From positions 124,001 through 188,000 of the forward strand of contig NZ_RWBG01000005.1 in NCBI RefSeq assembly GCF_003944795.1: a DNA stretch of 64,000 bases, written 5' to 3'. Under the pieces are notes generated by a model. The model had not been told where the DNA came from. It did not search any database and was given only the letters and a program-made list of their open reading frames with translations. Made by a program: the position numbers and the translations under genes. This document shows positions 8,909 through 16,747 of the stretch, in pieces (the stretch's first letter is position 1; the number at the start of each line of letters is the position of its first letter). The stretch is from Mangrovimonas spongiae. Its GTDB lineage: Bacteria; Bacteroidota; Bacteroidia; Flavobacteriales; Flavobacteriaceae.

Positions 8909-8916
8909 TACATTTG
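8909..8916 (+). promoter_or_regulatory. Candidate -7 promoter element of the five-gene operon
   Basis: TACATTTG fits the Bacteroidota -7 consensus TAnnTTTG and lies 30 bases before the oxygenase ATG at 8946. A TTTG at 8894-8897 is closer than the usual -33 spacing, so only the -7 box is convincing. Confidence 0.4.
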
Positions 8917-8945
8917 TAAGACACACGATATAAAACAATAATACC

Positions 8946-9896
8946 ATGAATAGTATACCAAGCGTAGATTTATCAGATTTTCTTTCTGAAGATCCTAAAC
9001 GAAAACAAAAGTTTGTTGATAACATAGGAAAGGCATATGAAGATATAGGCTTTGTCGCTTTAAAAGGACACTTTTTAGACGAAACTTTAGTAGACAAGCT
9101 TTATACTGAAATTAAGAACTTTTTTGATTTACCGCTTGAAGTCAAACAAAAATATGAAGTGCCTGGAATTGGCGGACAACGCGGATATGTTTCCTTTGGA
9201 AAAGAAAGTGCAAAAGGAAAAAAAGAAGGCGATTTAAAAGAGTTTTGGCATTTTGGGCAGTATGTTGATGACAACCCTAAATTAGCTGAAGAATATCCAG
9301 ATAATGTAGAAGTAAAAGAACTTCCGGAGTTTAATAAAGTTGGAAAAGAAACTTACCAAATGCTTGAAAAAACGGCTAAGTATGTTTTAAGAGCATTAGC
9401 ATTACATTTAGGTTTAGAGGAAACGTATTTCGATGCCTATATTCATAACGGAAATTCGATATTACGTCCAATACATTACCCACCAATTACCCAAGAACCT
9501 AAAGATGCTGTAAGAGCTGCTGCACATGGCGATATTAATTTAATTACGTTATTAATGGGCGCTCAAGGACGTGGTTTGCAAGTACAAAATCATAAAGGTG
9601 AATGGATAGACGCAATTGCCGAACCCGATGAACTTATGATTAATGTGGGCGATATGCTATCACGACACACCAATAACAAGCTAAAATCTACCATACATCG
9701 TGTGGTAAACCCACCAAAAGAACTTTGGGGAACATCGCGTTACTCTATTCCGTTTTTTATGCATCCTATTTCTGAAATGAAATTAGATGTTTTAGATAGC
9801 TGTGTTGATAATGAACATTCAAAACAATACGACGATATTACTGCAGGCCAATTTTTGCATGAGCGCTTGGTAGAATTAGGACTTATTAAAAAGTAA
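8946..9896 (+). CDS. 2-oxoglutarate/Fe(II)-dependent oxygenase, isopenicillin N synthase family
   Basis: Double-stranded beta-helix oxygenase. The N-terminal DIOX_N part (VDLSDF, then IGFVALKGH) is followed by the catalytic core. The iron ligands are H194 and D196 in AAAHGDINLITLL and a distal His in STIHRVVNP; the RYSIPFF motif supplies the Arg and Ser that bind 2-oxoglutarate. 316 aa is typical. The substrate is unknown; bacterial members act on diverse small molecules, so the isopenicillin name is only a family label. First gene of a tight operon with the SUI1, DUF1835, nucleoside phosphorylase and Thi5-like genes. Confidence 0.9.
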   Translation: MNSIPSVDLSDFLSEDPKRKQKFVDNIGKAYEDIGFVALKGHFLDETLVDKLYTEIKNFFDLPLEVKQKYEVPGIGGQRGYVSFGKESAKGKKEGDLKEFWHFGQYVDDNPKLAEEYPDNVEVKELPEFNKVGKETYQMLEKTAKYVLRALALHLGLEETYFDAYIHNGNSILRPIHYPPITQEPKDAVRAAAHGDINLITLLMGAQGRGLQVQNHKGEWIDAIAEPDELMINVGDMLSRHTNNKLKSTIHRVVNPPKELWGTSRYSIPFFMHPISEMKLDVLDSCVDNEHSKQYDDITAGQFLHERLVELGLIKK

Positions 9897-9902
9897 TTTT
9901 TT

Positions 9903-10235
9903 ATGGATTTACAAGATCAATTAAAAAATTTATTTCCAGATCATGTGTCTGAATCTACAGAGGAAACAAGCGAGACTAAAGACGATGATTTATGGCTACA
10001 AGACGACCCTATTATTTGTAAATACGAAAAACGCAAAGGAAAACCTATAACTATTTTAGAGGGGTATACTGGTGCAGATAGTGATTTTAAACAATTAGCT
10101 AAAGAGCTTAAAACAACATTAGGCGTTGGTGGATCGTTTAAAAACGACACCATTATCATACAAGGTGATTATCGTGATCAAATTATGACCATATTAAAAG
10201 ATAAAGGGTTTTCTGTTAAACGCGTTGGAGGATAA
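9903..10235 (+). CDS. SUI1/eIF1-family translation factor (YciH-like)
   Basis: 110 aa. A disordered acidic N-terminus of about 35 residues precedes the SUI1 fold: CKYEKRKGKPITILEGY, LAKELKTTLGVGGSFKN, IIIQGDYRDQI and a C-terminal GFSVKRVGG. Bacterial homologues bind the 30S subunit near the P site and can influence start selection. The gap to the upstream gene is 6 bases and to the downstream gene 2 bases, so it is translationally embedded in the operon. Confidence 0.93.
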   Translation: MDLQDQLKNLFPDHVSESTEETSETKDDDLWLQDDPIICKYEKRKGKPITILEGYTGADSDFKQLAKELKTTLGVGGSFKNDTIIIQGDYRDQIMTILKDKGFSVKRVGG

Positions 10236-10237
10236 CT

Positions 10238-11173
10238 ATGCAAACGCTACACATAACAAATGGTGATATCATGACAGAGCGCTTGCTAGAGCTCTCTATT
10301 CCGGGTGATATTTTAACTTGGAATGAGATGTTGTGTGAAGGCCAAGCTATAGAACAATTAGACTCTGAAGCTCATATAAACAAACGAAAAATATTTTTTA
10401 ATGAAGTTTATGGTTTAGAATTTGAAGATGATAAATTTCAAAAAGATATAGATAAATTAAACCATGCCAATCAATATACCGACGTAATTTTATGGTTTGA
10501 ATACGACTTGTTTTGCCATATTAACTTAATGGCCGCCATTAGTTTACTAAGGCAAAAACATGTTAATTTACCTATTTACTTGGTTTGTAGTGGCAGAATT
10601 GAAGGCGAAGACAGTTTAAAAGGCTTGGGCGAACTTACACAAAGTCAGTTGTTAAATCATTTTGATAACAAAATCAGCTTAAATCAAACCGATTTAGAAT
10701 TAGCAGAAACACTTTGGGGAATTTACTGTGGTAAAGACCATAATTTATTTAAACCTTTTATTGTTAAAAAGTCTTCTTTCGAGTATTTAAATAGTTGTTT
10801 AAAAGCCCATTTAGAGCGTTTTCCTAGTTCGATTAATGGTTTAAATGTATTAGAAAATAATATCTTACAACTTATTAAAGATCATAATATTAAATCTAGA
10901 CATCATTTGTTGGGTTATGTATTAAATTATCAAGGGTATTATGGTTATGGCGATTTACAAATAGAGCGTCTTATAGATAACCTATCTATTTTCTTTAAAG
11001 AAACCAAAGATAGTATAGCTCTAAACCGAAAAGGCCATGAAGCCCTGTTAGGCCAACATAATTTTGCTTTAGAACTTAACAATAATATTTATTATGGCGG
11101 TATAAACCGATTAGAATATCAGTTTAGTAAAACTGAAAATAAACTTATAAAAACACCTATTAATGCCAATTAA
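10238..11173 (+). CDS. DUF1835 domain protein
   Basis: 311 aa protein. The N-terminal DUF1835 signature is MQTLHITNGDIMTERLLEL followed by PGDILTWNEMLCEGQ (1-40), then VILWFEYDLFCHINLMA and IYLVCSGRIEGE. The C-terminal third (about 230-300) is a helical domain with a winged-helix look. The biochemical role is not established. Its stop codon lies inside the next gene (11-base overlap), typical of translational coupling. Confidence 0.88.
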   Translation: MQTLHITNGDIMTERLLELSIPGDILTWNEMLCEGQAIEQLDSEAHINKRKIFFNEVYGLEFEDDKFQKDIDKLNHANQYTDVILWFEYDLFCHINLMAAISLLRQKHVNLPIYLVCSGRIEGEDSLKGLGELTQSQLLNHFDNKISLNQTDLELAETLWGIYCGKDHNLFKPFIVKKSSFEYLNSCLKAHLERFPSSINGLNVLENNILQLIKDHNIKSRHHLLGYVLNYQGYYGYGDLQIERLIDNLSIFFKETKDSIALNRKGHEALLGQHNFALELNNNIYYGGINRLEYQFSKTENKLIKTPINAN

Positions 11174-12032
11174 AGATTCCGAATTAATTTTAAATCCAGA
11201 TGGTAGCGTTTACCATCTAAATTTAAAACCAGAGCATATTGCAAAAACTATTATTACGGTTGGCGACCCTGATAGGGTTGACAAGGTGACAAAATACTTT
11301 GATCATATCGATTTTAAGGTAAGAAAACGAGAATTCCATACACAAACAGGAACTTTAAATGGAAAGCGTTTAAGTGTGGTCTCTACAGGAATTGGTACAG
11401 ACAATATAGACATCGTTTTAAATGAATTAGATGCTTTAGTTAACATCGATTTAGAACGCAGAGAAGTAAAACCTAACCATACATCGTTAGATATTATTAG
11501 AATTGGAACCTCTGGATCGTTACAAGAAGATATTCCTGTTGATAGTTTCTTACTTAGTGAATACGCCATAGGTTTTGATAGTTTGCTTCATTTTTACGAT
11601 AGCGAAAAAGTACAACATCAAAACGTATCTAATGCTTTAATGACGCATACTAATTGGTTTCAAAAAAAATCGCATCCTTATGTTGTAAAAGGCGATAATG
11701 AGTTATTAGAAAAATTATCTTCAAACCAAACATTTACAGGTTGTACCGCTACAAATGTAGGCTTTTATGGACCACAAGGACGTGTTTTACGCCTTCCATT
11801 GCAAGACGATTTGTTAAACGATAAACTTGCTAGTTTTGAATATGAAGGCATAAAAATTACAAACCTAGAAATGGAAACAGCAGGAATTTATGGGTTATCG
11901 GCATTACTAGGCCATAAAGCTTTATCTGCAAATGCTATTATAGCTAATAGACCAAAAGGTACATTTAGTAAATCTCCCAAAATTATTACAGAAAAATTAA
12001 TACAATACGCTCTAGAAAAACTTACACAATAA
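11163..12032 (+). CDS. Nucleoside phosphorylase (uridine phosphorylase-like)
   Basis: PNP/UDP phosphorylase superfamily. The phosphate-binding segment is TVGDPDRVDKV (33-43); STGIGTDNIDIVLNEL (75-90) and IRIGTSGSLQ (112-121) follow. The ribose-site motif is NLEMETAGIYGL (about 234-245). The enzyme should cleave (deoxy)nucleosides with phosphate to free base plus sugar-1-phosphate; base preference cannot be fixed from sequence. It overlaps the DUF1835 gene by 11 bases and precedes the Thi5-like gene by 3, suggesting nucleoside or base salvage as the operon theme. Confidence 0.9.
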   Translation: MPIKDSELILNPDGSVYHLNLKPEHIAKTIITVGDPDRVDKVTKYFDHIDFKVRKREFHTQTGTLNGKRLSVVSTGIGTDNIDIVLNELDALVNIDLERREVKPNHTSLDIIRIGTSGSLQEDIPVDSFLLSEYAIGFDSLLHFYDSEKVQHQNVSNALMTHTNWFQKKSHPYVVKGDNELLEKLSSNQTFTGCTATNVGFYGPQGRVLRLPLQDDLLNDKLASFEYEGIKITNLEMETAGIYGLSALLGHKALSANAIIANRPKGTFSKSPKIITEKLIQYALEKLTQ

Positions 12033-12035
12033 TTT

Positions 12036-12890
12036 ATGAAAACAGTAAACGTTGGTGGTGTTCCAGAGCACTTTAATTTAGCCTGGTATTTAGCACTAAA
12101 AAGTGGCACATTTAAAAAAGCAGGTATAAACCTAAGATGGAAAGATTATTATGGTGGCACTGGCGATATGTGTAAATCGTTAAGAAATGGCGATATTGAT
12201 TTAGCCGTTATTCTTACCGAAGGTATTATAAAAGATATTGTTGAAGGTAACCCAAGTAGTATAGTGCAAACTTTTGTGCAGTCGCCATTAATCTGGGGAA
12301 TTCATGTGGCCGAAAGTTCAAGCTATCAAACTATAAGTGATTTAAGAGGCAAAAAAGCCGCTATTAGTCGTTATGGCTCTGGTTCTCACCTTATGGCTTA
12401 TATTAATGCTAAGAATAATAACTGGAATTTAGATGATGATTTACATTTTGAAGTCATTAAAAACCTTGATGGCGCCATTAAAGGGTTATCATCTGGTGCT
12501 GCCGATTACTTTATGTGGGAAAAATTTACAACCAAGCCTATTGTAGATGAAGGTATATTTAGACGTATAGGAAACTGCCCTACGCCTTGGCCATGTTTTG
12601 TTATTGCCGCAAGAAATGAATTTATTGAAAAACATCCTGACGAATTACAGACAATCTTAGATATTGTAAATATAATTACCGAAGACTTTAAAGATATTCC
12701 AAGCATCGATAACACTATAGCCAATAGGTACAATCAAAAATTAGAAGATGTGCAAGAGTGGTTATCCTTAACCGAATGGTCTCAAAGCATTATTGACGAA
12801 GAAACCGTTATAACAGTACAAAACCAGTTAGAAAACCTAGGCATTATTACTAATCAATTCCCATATAATAAATTGGTGAAAAAGTTATAG
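12036..12890 (+). CDS. Cytosolic periplasmic-binding-fold protein, Thi5/Ca3427-like
   Basis: Type 2 periplasmic-binding fold of the NMT1/SsuA class without any signal peptide, so it is probably cytoplasmic. Seen: VGGVPEHFNLAWYLAL at the N-terminus, YYGGTGDMCKSLRNGDID, ISDLRGKKAAISRYGSGSH and the distinctive NCPTPWPCFVIAARN. The layout fits the Ca3427-like subgroup related to yeast Thi5 (pyrimidine synthesis for thiamine). The Cys-rich iron-binding motif CCCxC of Thi5 is absent, so a Thi5 reaction should not be assumed; ligand binding is more likely. No ABC permease or ATPase gene is adjacent, which argues against a transport role. Last gene of the operon. Confidence 0.8.
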   Translation: MKTVNVGGVPEHFNLAWYLALKSGTFKKAGINLRWKDYYGGTGDMCKSLRNGDIDLAVILTEGIIKDIVEGNPSSIVQTFVQSPLIWGIHVAESSSYQTISDLRGKKAAISRYGSGSHLMAYINAKNNNWNLDDDLHFEVIKNLDGAIKGLSSGAADYFMWEKFTTKPIVDEGIFRRIGNCPTPWPCFVIAARNEFIEKHPDELQTILDIVNIITEDFKDIPSIDNTIANRYNQKLEDVQEWLSLTEWSQSIIDEETVITVQNQLENLGIITNQFPYNKLVKKL

Positions 12891-12984
12891 CAGCAGAATT
12901 TTGAAATATTCATATTAAAACTTCATTTTTTAAGGCAAAATTGTTATATTCATATTTGAATAAGTAAAAACTTGTTTATTTTTC

Positions 12985-13176
12985 ATGCTAATAACAATCA
13001 TATACATAGTAATTGCTCTTGTGATTATCAATTTTTTACTGCTTATTTTTAGTTGTAATAAAACAACAAAGCATGATAAAAATATTGAAGCTGCTCCTAA
13101 TTTCTTAACAAAATCAAAAACGGTATCCTCTACCAAGAAATTGGCTGAAACCCATCTTGCTCCAACAGGGAGTTAG
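12985..13176 (+). CDS. Mini membrane protein A (single-pass, 63 aa)
   Basis: One N-terminal membrane segment (LITIIYIVIALVIINFLLLI) followed by a polar Lys/Thr-rich tail. It is paralogous to the 54-aa protein encoded at 15522-15686: both have LVIINFLLL, then FS-x-NKT at the same position. The 3' 47 bases overlap the 3' end of the convergent ung gene, so the tail may be extended or altered relative to its paralogue. Function unknown; the N-out/C-in single-pass layout recalls stress micropeptides. Confidence 0.65.
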   Translation: MLITIIYIVIALVIINFLLLIFSCNKTTKHDKNIEAAPNFLTKSKTVSSTKKLAETHLAPTGS

Positions 13177-13795
13177 TTTTACTAAAGTGTTTATTACCAA
13201 ACCAATACCCTCTATTAGCACTAAGTGGTGATGGATGTCCAGATGTTAAAATATGGTGTTTGTTACCATCAATTAAACGACTCTTTTTTTTAGCATAGCC
13301 TCCCCACAGTAAAAAGACAACATGCTCTTTATTATCACTAATGGTTTTTATTACAGCATCTGTAAACGTTTCCCAACCTTTATTTTGATGACTTCCAGCC
13401 TGCCCTGCTCTTACAGTTAGCGTAGCATTTAATAAAAGAACACCTTGATCTGCCCAACGTTCAAGATTACCGCTTTTAGGATAAGGTACTTGAATGTCTT
13501 TTTCAATCTCCTTAAAAATATTTATAAGCGACGGTGGATGTGGAACACCATCTGTAACCGAAAAACACAATCCATTTGCTTGATTTGCTCCATGATAAGG
13601 GTCTTGACCAATAATAACAACTTTAATATCATTAAAACTACAATGATTAAAAGCAGAAAATATTAAACTTCCTGGTGGATAACAGGTGTGGTTTTGATAA
13701 TCACTTTTAATAAAGCAAACAAGATTTTTAAAATACGGTTTTTCAAATTCAGCTTGTAAATAGGGTTTCCAGCTGTCATTTATTTTAACATCCAT
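13130..13795 (-). CDS. ung: Uracil-DNA glycosylase, family 1
   Basis: Removes uracil from DNA as the first step of base excision repair. Motif A GQDPYHG is at 63-69 with catalytic Asp65, and the DNA-intercalation motif HPSPLS has catalytic His187. FLLWGGYAK and LLNATLTVR are further family blocks. 221 aa is the full length for Ung. The 3' end overlaps the mini membrane gene on the opposite strand by 47 bases. The promoter region is shared with the divergent YfcC gene and contains a perfect palindrome. Confidence 0.97.
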   Translation of the reverse strand: MDVKINDSWKPYLQAEFEKPYFKNLVCFIKSDYQNHTCYPPGSLIFSAFNHCSFNDIKVVIIGQDPYHGANQANGLCFSVTDGVPHPPSLINIFKEIEKDIQVPYPKSGNLERWADQGVLLLNATLTVRAGQAGSHQNKGWETFTDAVIKTISDNKEHVVFLLWGGYAKKKSRLIDGNKHHILTSGHPSPLSANRGYWFGNKHFSKTNSLLEQDGFQPISW

Positions 13796-13820
13796 GTATT
13801 TTATGTGTTTTTAAAATAGG

Positions 13821-13837
13821 AATACTAAAATAGTATT
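13821..13837. promoter_or_regulatory. Palindrome AATACTA-AAA-TAGTATT in the ung/yfcC divergent promoter
   Basis: Perfect 7-bp arms around a 3-bp spacer, in a 70-bp gap between divergent genes. It is not followed by a T-run in either direction, so an operator is more likely than a terminator. No candidate regulator gene is next to it. Confidence 0.4.
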
Positions 13838-13865
13838 ATCTTTAATTTTTTAAGAATATTTACTA

Positions 13866-15359
13866 GTGAAAAAAATAAAGTTTCCCACAGCACAAACCAT
13901 TTTATTAATAATTGCAGCTTTTGCAGCTTTGCTAACTTGGCTAATTCCCGCTGGAAAGTACGATACATTACAATACAGTAAGAATAGCCAATCTTTTGTT
14001 ATACAGCAATCAAATGCTGATGCAAAAAACCTTCCGGCCACGAGCAAAACTCTAGAAAAGCTTAACATAAAAATACCGTTAGAAAAATTTACTAATGGCG
14101 ATATTTGGAAACCTATTTCTGTACCAGGTACATATCGTGAGTTAGAAGCAGCACCTCAAGGTTTAGCAGCCTTTTTAAAATCTCCTATAAAAGGTATTAT
14201 TGAAGCGGCAGATATTATTTTCCTAGTTTTAATTATTGGTGGACTTATTGGTATTATGAATACTACTGGTGCTTTTGAAGCAGGTATTTCTTGGTTAGCT
14301 AAGAAACTTAAAGGCCATGAATATTGGCTAATTATTTTAGTAACTAGTTTAATTGCTTTAGGAGGAACTACTTTTGGGCTAGCTGAAGAAACAATAGCCT
14401 TCTACCCTATTTTAATTCCTATTTTTTTAGCTGCAAAATATGATGGTATGGTGCCATTAGCCGCTATTTATATAGGAACTTCGGTTGGCACAATGTGTTC
14501 TACAGTCAATCCGTTTAGTACCATTATAGCATCAGATGCAGCAGGTATAAACTGGACAACAGGTTTGTACGGACGAATTTTTATGTTGGTATTATGTACC
14601 ACAGTATGCATAATATATATATTACGATATGCTAGTAAAGTAAAGGCACATCCAGAAAAATCTCTTGTTTTTGAGGAAAAAGCTATGATAGAATCTTTAT
14701 TTGGTACAAATACAGAAACAACTCGAGCCTTAACACCCAGATTACGATTAATTTTACTGGTGTTTGCTTTATGTTTTATTGTTATGATTATTGGCGTATC
14801 TCAATTAGATTGGTGGTTTATTGAAATGACAACGGTATTTTTAGTAGGCGCTATTTTAATTGGTGTTATAGGAAAAATAAAGGAAGCTCATTTTGTTGAA
14901 ACCTTTGTAAGTGGTGCTAGTGATTTACTTGGTGTAGCCTTAATTATTGGTATAGCAAGAGGTGTTTCGGTTATTATGGAAGATGGTATGATAAGTGACA
15001 CCATTTTGTATAATATTACCCAAGCCACTAGCGGATTGCATAAAGGTGTTTTTGCAAACATTCTTTTATTAGCGTACAGTGGTTTGTCATTTTTTATACC
15101 AAGTTCTTCAGGCATGGCTGTATTAACTATGCCTATTATGTCTCCACTTGCCGATACATTTGGTTTTGGTAGAGAAGTTATTGTTAATTGTTATCAATAT
15201 GGCATGGGGATTTTTTCTTTCTTAAATCCAACAGGGTTAATTCTAGCATCATTAGCTATGGTAAAAATAGGCTTTAATAAATGGTTAAAGTTTGTCTATC
15301 CTTTAGTTATTATTTTAACAGTAATAACCATGATATGGCTAACAATTATGGTTTTTTAA
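13866..15359 (+). CDS. YfcC-family transporter (putative C4-dicarboxylate or basic amino acid carrier)
   Basis: Polytopic inner-membrane protein, about 12 segments, YfcC/DcuC superfamily. The N-terminus FPTAQTILLIIAAFAALLTW is followed by LIPAGKYD, a loop of about 65 residues, then the core with GGLIGIMNTTGAFEAGI, GTTFGLAEET, NPFSTIIASDAAG and FIPSSSGMAVLTMPIMSPL; the last resembles the re-entrant hairpin motif of the ion-transporter superfamily. The substrate cannot be read from sequence. The start is a GTG at 13866, since no in-frame ATG lies upstream. 497 aa is normal. Confidence 0.88.
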   Translation: MKKIKFPTAQTILLIIAAFAALLTWLIPAGKYDTLQYSKNSQSFVIQQSNADAKNLPATSKTLEKLNIKIPLEKFTNGDIWKPISVPGTYRELEAAPQGLAAFLKSPIKGIIEAADIIFLVLIIGGLIGIMNTTGAFEAGISWLAKKLKGHEYWLIILVTSLIALGGTTFGLAEETIAFYPILIPIFLAAKYDGMVPLAAIYIGTSVGTMCSTVNPFSTIIASDAAGINWTTGLYGRIFMLVLCTTVCIIYILRYASKVKAHPEKSLVFEEKAMIESLFGTNTETTRALTPRLRLILLVFALCFIVMIIGVSQLDWWFIEMTTVFLVGAILIGVIGKIKEAHFVETFVSGASDLLGVALIIGIARGVSVIMEDGMISDTILYNITQATSGLHKGVFANILLLAYSGLSFFIPSSSGMAVLTMPIMSPLADTFGFGREVIVNCYQYGMGIFSFLNPTGLILASLAMVKIGFNKWLKFVYPLVIILTVITMIWLTIMVF

Positions 15360-15464
15360 TTATAGTAAGATTGATTATTTAATAAAACATTACGCTAGTT
15401 TTTATTTAATGTAAAATATTAGTCTTCAATATTTTAAATACGTCAAAACAACAGTCGCAGTTTT

Positions 15465-15492
15465 TTTGTTTTAATTAAATAGTTTAGATTTG
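15465..15492 (+). promoter_or_regulatory. Candidate promoter of mini membrane gene B
   Basis: TTTG at 15465-15468 and TAGATTTG at 15485-15492 (fits TAnnTTTG) are separated by 16 bases, close to the spacing described for flavobacterial sigma-A promoters. The ATG follows 29 bases later. Confidence 0.5.
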
Positions 15493-15521
15493 TTTATAAG
15501 TAAGCTTTAAATCTATCCTAT

Positions 15522-15686
15522 ATGATTACAACAATTACTATTGTTTTAGTATTATTGGTAATTATTAATTTTCTATTGTTATTCTTTAGTTCTAATAAAA
15601 CAAAGACTAATAAAAAAGTTAATAAAACTCCACCTTTAATTTTAAAAGATGAAAAAAGAGCTACACTAACAGAAGTTTTTCAGTGA
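15522..15686 (+). CDS. Mini membrane protein B (single-pass, 54 aa)
   Basis: ATG 15522 to TGA 15684. The membrane segment is ITIVLVLLVIINFLLLFF, then SSNKTKTNKKVNK and a charged tail. It aligns along its first 28 residues with the protein at 12985-13176 (shared LVIINFLLL and FS-x-NKT). It has its own well-formed promoter, and its stop lies 4 bases from the convergent hydrolase gene's stop. Function unknown. Confidence 0.7.
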   Translation: MITTITIVLVLLVIINFLLLFFSSNKTKTNKKVNKTPPLILKDEKRATLTEVFQ

Positions 15687-15690
15687 GGAG

Positions 15691-16638
15691 TTAATTTTTA
15701 TTTAAAAATGCTTTCATCTTATTATTAACAACCTCTTTCTTGTCTATAGAGACAAAATGTCCTGATGGCGATATTATTTCTCCTTCAGCATTGGGGATAT
15801 TCTCTAAAGCATAGCTAATACTCTTTTCGTTGTTTATAATGTCTTGATCTCCAACCAATATAAGAACAGGCATAGATAACTTATTTAATTCCTCTTTTGA
15901 AAAAGGCTGCATTGCAGATACAAATTGGTTATCTATCTCTAATGCTTTACCTAAGAAATACTGGTTTAAATAGACTTCATTAATATTATCAATATTAACG
16001 GTCATGGTTTTTAATGCACGACGCATTTTTGCTCTATCAGATGAAAATGCATTAATAATATTTGTCAATATATCTTGGCTAGGCGGTATCCAAATAAACG
16101 TTTGTGCTGGACTTAATAATGTTAAGCTCTTTATTGTACTTGGATTTCGTATAGCTAAATTAGTTGCTATCCACCCGCCACGAGAAGCACCTGCTAAGTG
16201 AAACTTTTTCAAGTTTAACTGTTGCAACACTTCTTCATACCATTGAAATAACAGATCTATATTATCCAACTCTTTTTGTTTTTTAGACTTTCCAGGTTCA
16301 AATAAAAGATCAATGGCAAAAAGTTGATAGTTTTTTGAAAGCGCTTTGGCATTGGGATACCACATTGTTGAACTAGCTTCCATACCATGAAGCAAAACCA
16401 AAGGCTCGTTAAAACTAGACCCTGAAATAATAACATGAGCTATTCCATAAGTTGTAGGAATGTAAACTTCTTCATAATCAACCTCCCATAAAGCTAAGGA
16501 TTTGTCATAAGAGTTATAATACGCTTTGGTTTTTCCTTTGGCATTGGTTATATAATTAGGTTCTTTGTAAAATTCGTCAGGAATAGTATTACAGTTAAAC
16601 AGCAAAAAAAACACTAAGGGGATGATTATTTTTCTCAT
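15691..16638 (-). CDS. Alpha/beta-hydrolase lipoprotein
   Basis: Signal MRKIIIPLVFFLLFNC gives a lipoprotein with Cys 16. The catalytic domain has the oxyanion motif LLHGMEASS (83-91), the nucleophile elbow GASRG with Ser152, Asp in LVGDQD (about 268) and His in SGHF (about 297): a complete triad. It is probably an outer-membrane- or periplasm-anchored esterase or lipase of unknown substrate. Similar to the AB-hydrolase_1 group. Convergent with mini membrane gene B, and divergent from mutS2 across 109 bases. Confidence 0.85.
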   Translation of the reverse strand: MRKIIIPLVFFLLFNCNTIPDEFYKEPNYITNAKGKTKAYYNSYDKSLALWEVDYEEVYIPTTYGIAHVIISGSSFNEPLVLLHGMEASSTMWYPNAKALSKNYQLFAIDLLFEPGKSKKQKELDNIDLLFQWYEEVLQQLNLKKFHLAGASRGGWIATNLAIRNPSTIKSLTLLSPAQTFIWIPPSQDILTNIINAFSSDRAKMRRALKTMTVNIDNINEVYLNQYFLGKALEIDNQFVSAMQPFSKEELNKLSMPVLILVGDQDIINNEKSISYALENIPNAEGEIISPSGHFVSIDKKEVVNNKMKAFLNKN

Positions 16639-16711
16639 TAATGTAACAGATTATATGAAGTTAAAAATCTGGGTTTATAGTAAATATACTTTAACAAAAG
16701 TAAATTATCTG

Positions 16712-16719
16712 TACTTTTG
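16712..16719 (+). promoter_or_regulatory. Candidate -7 element of mutS2
   Basis: TACTTTTG fits TAnnTTTG and lies 28 bases upstream of the MutS2 ATG. No clear TTG is seen at the -33 distance. Confidence 0.35.
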
Positions 16720-16747
16720 TAATTTTCTTTTAAAGTAGCCATTAAAA

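Noticed and set aside
8870-9097. Minus-strand ORF of 75 codons over the oxygenase start
   Set aside because: Antisense to a well-supported gene and without protein-like composition.
8946-9896. Beta-lactam biosynthesis gene cluster
   Set aside because: Only the oxygenase family name suggests it; no ACV synthetase or other pathway gene.
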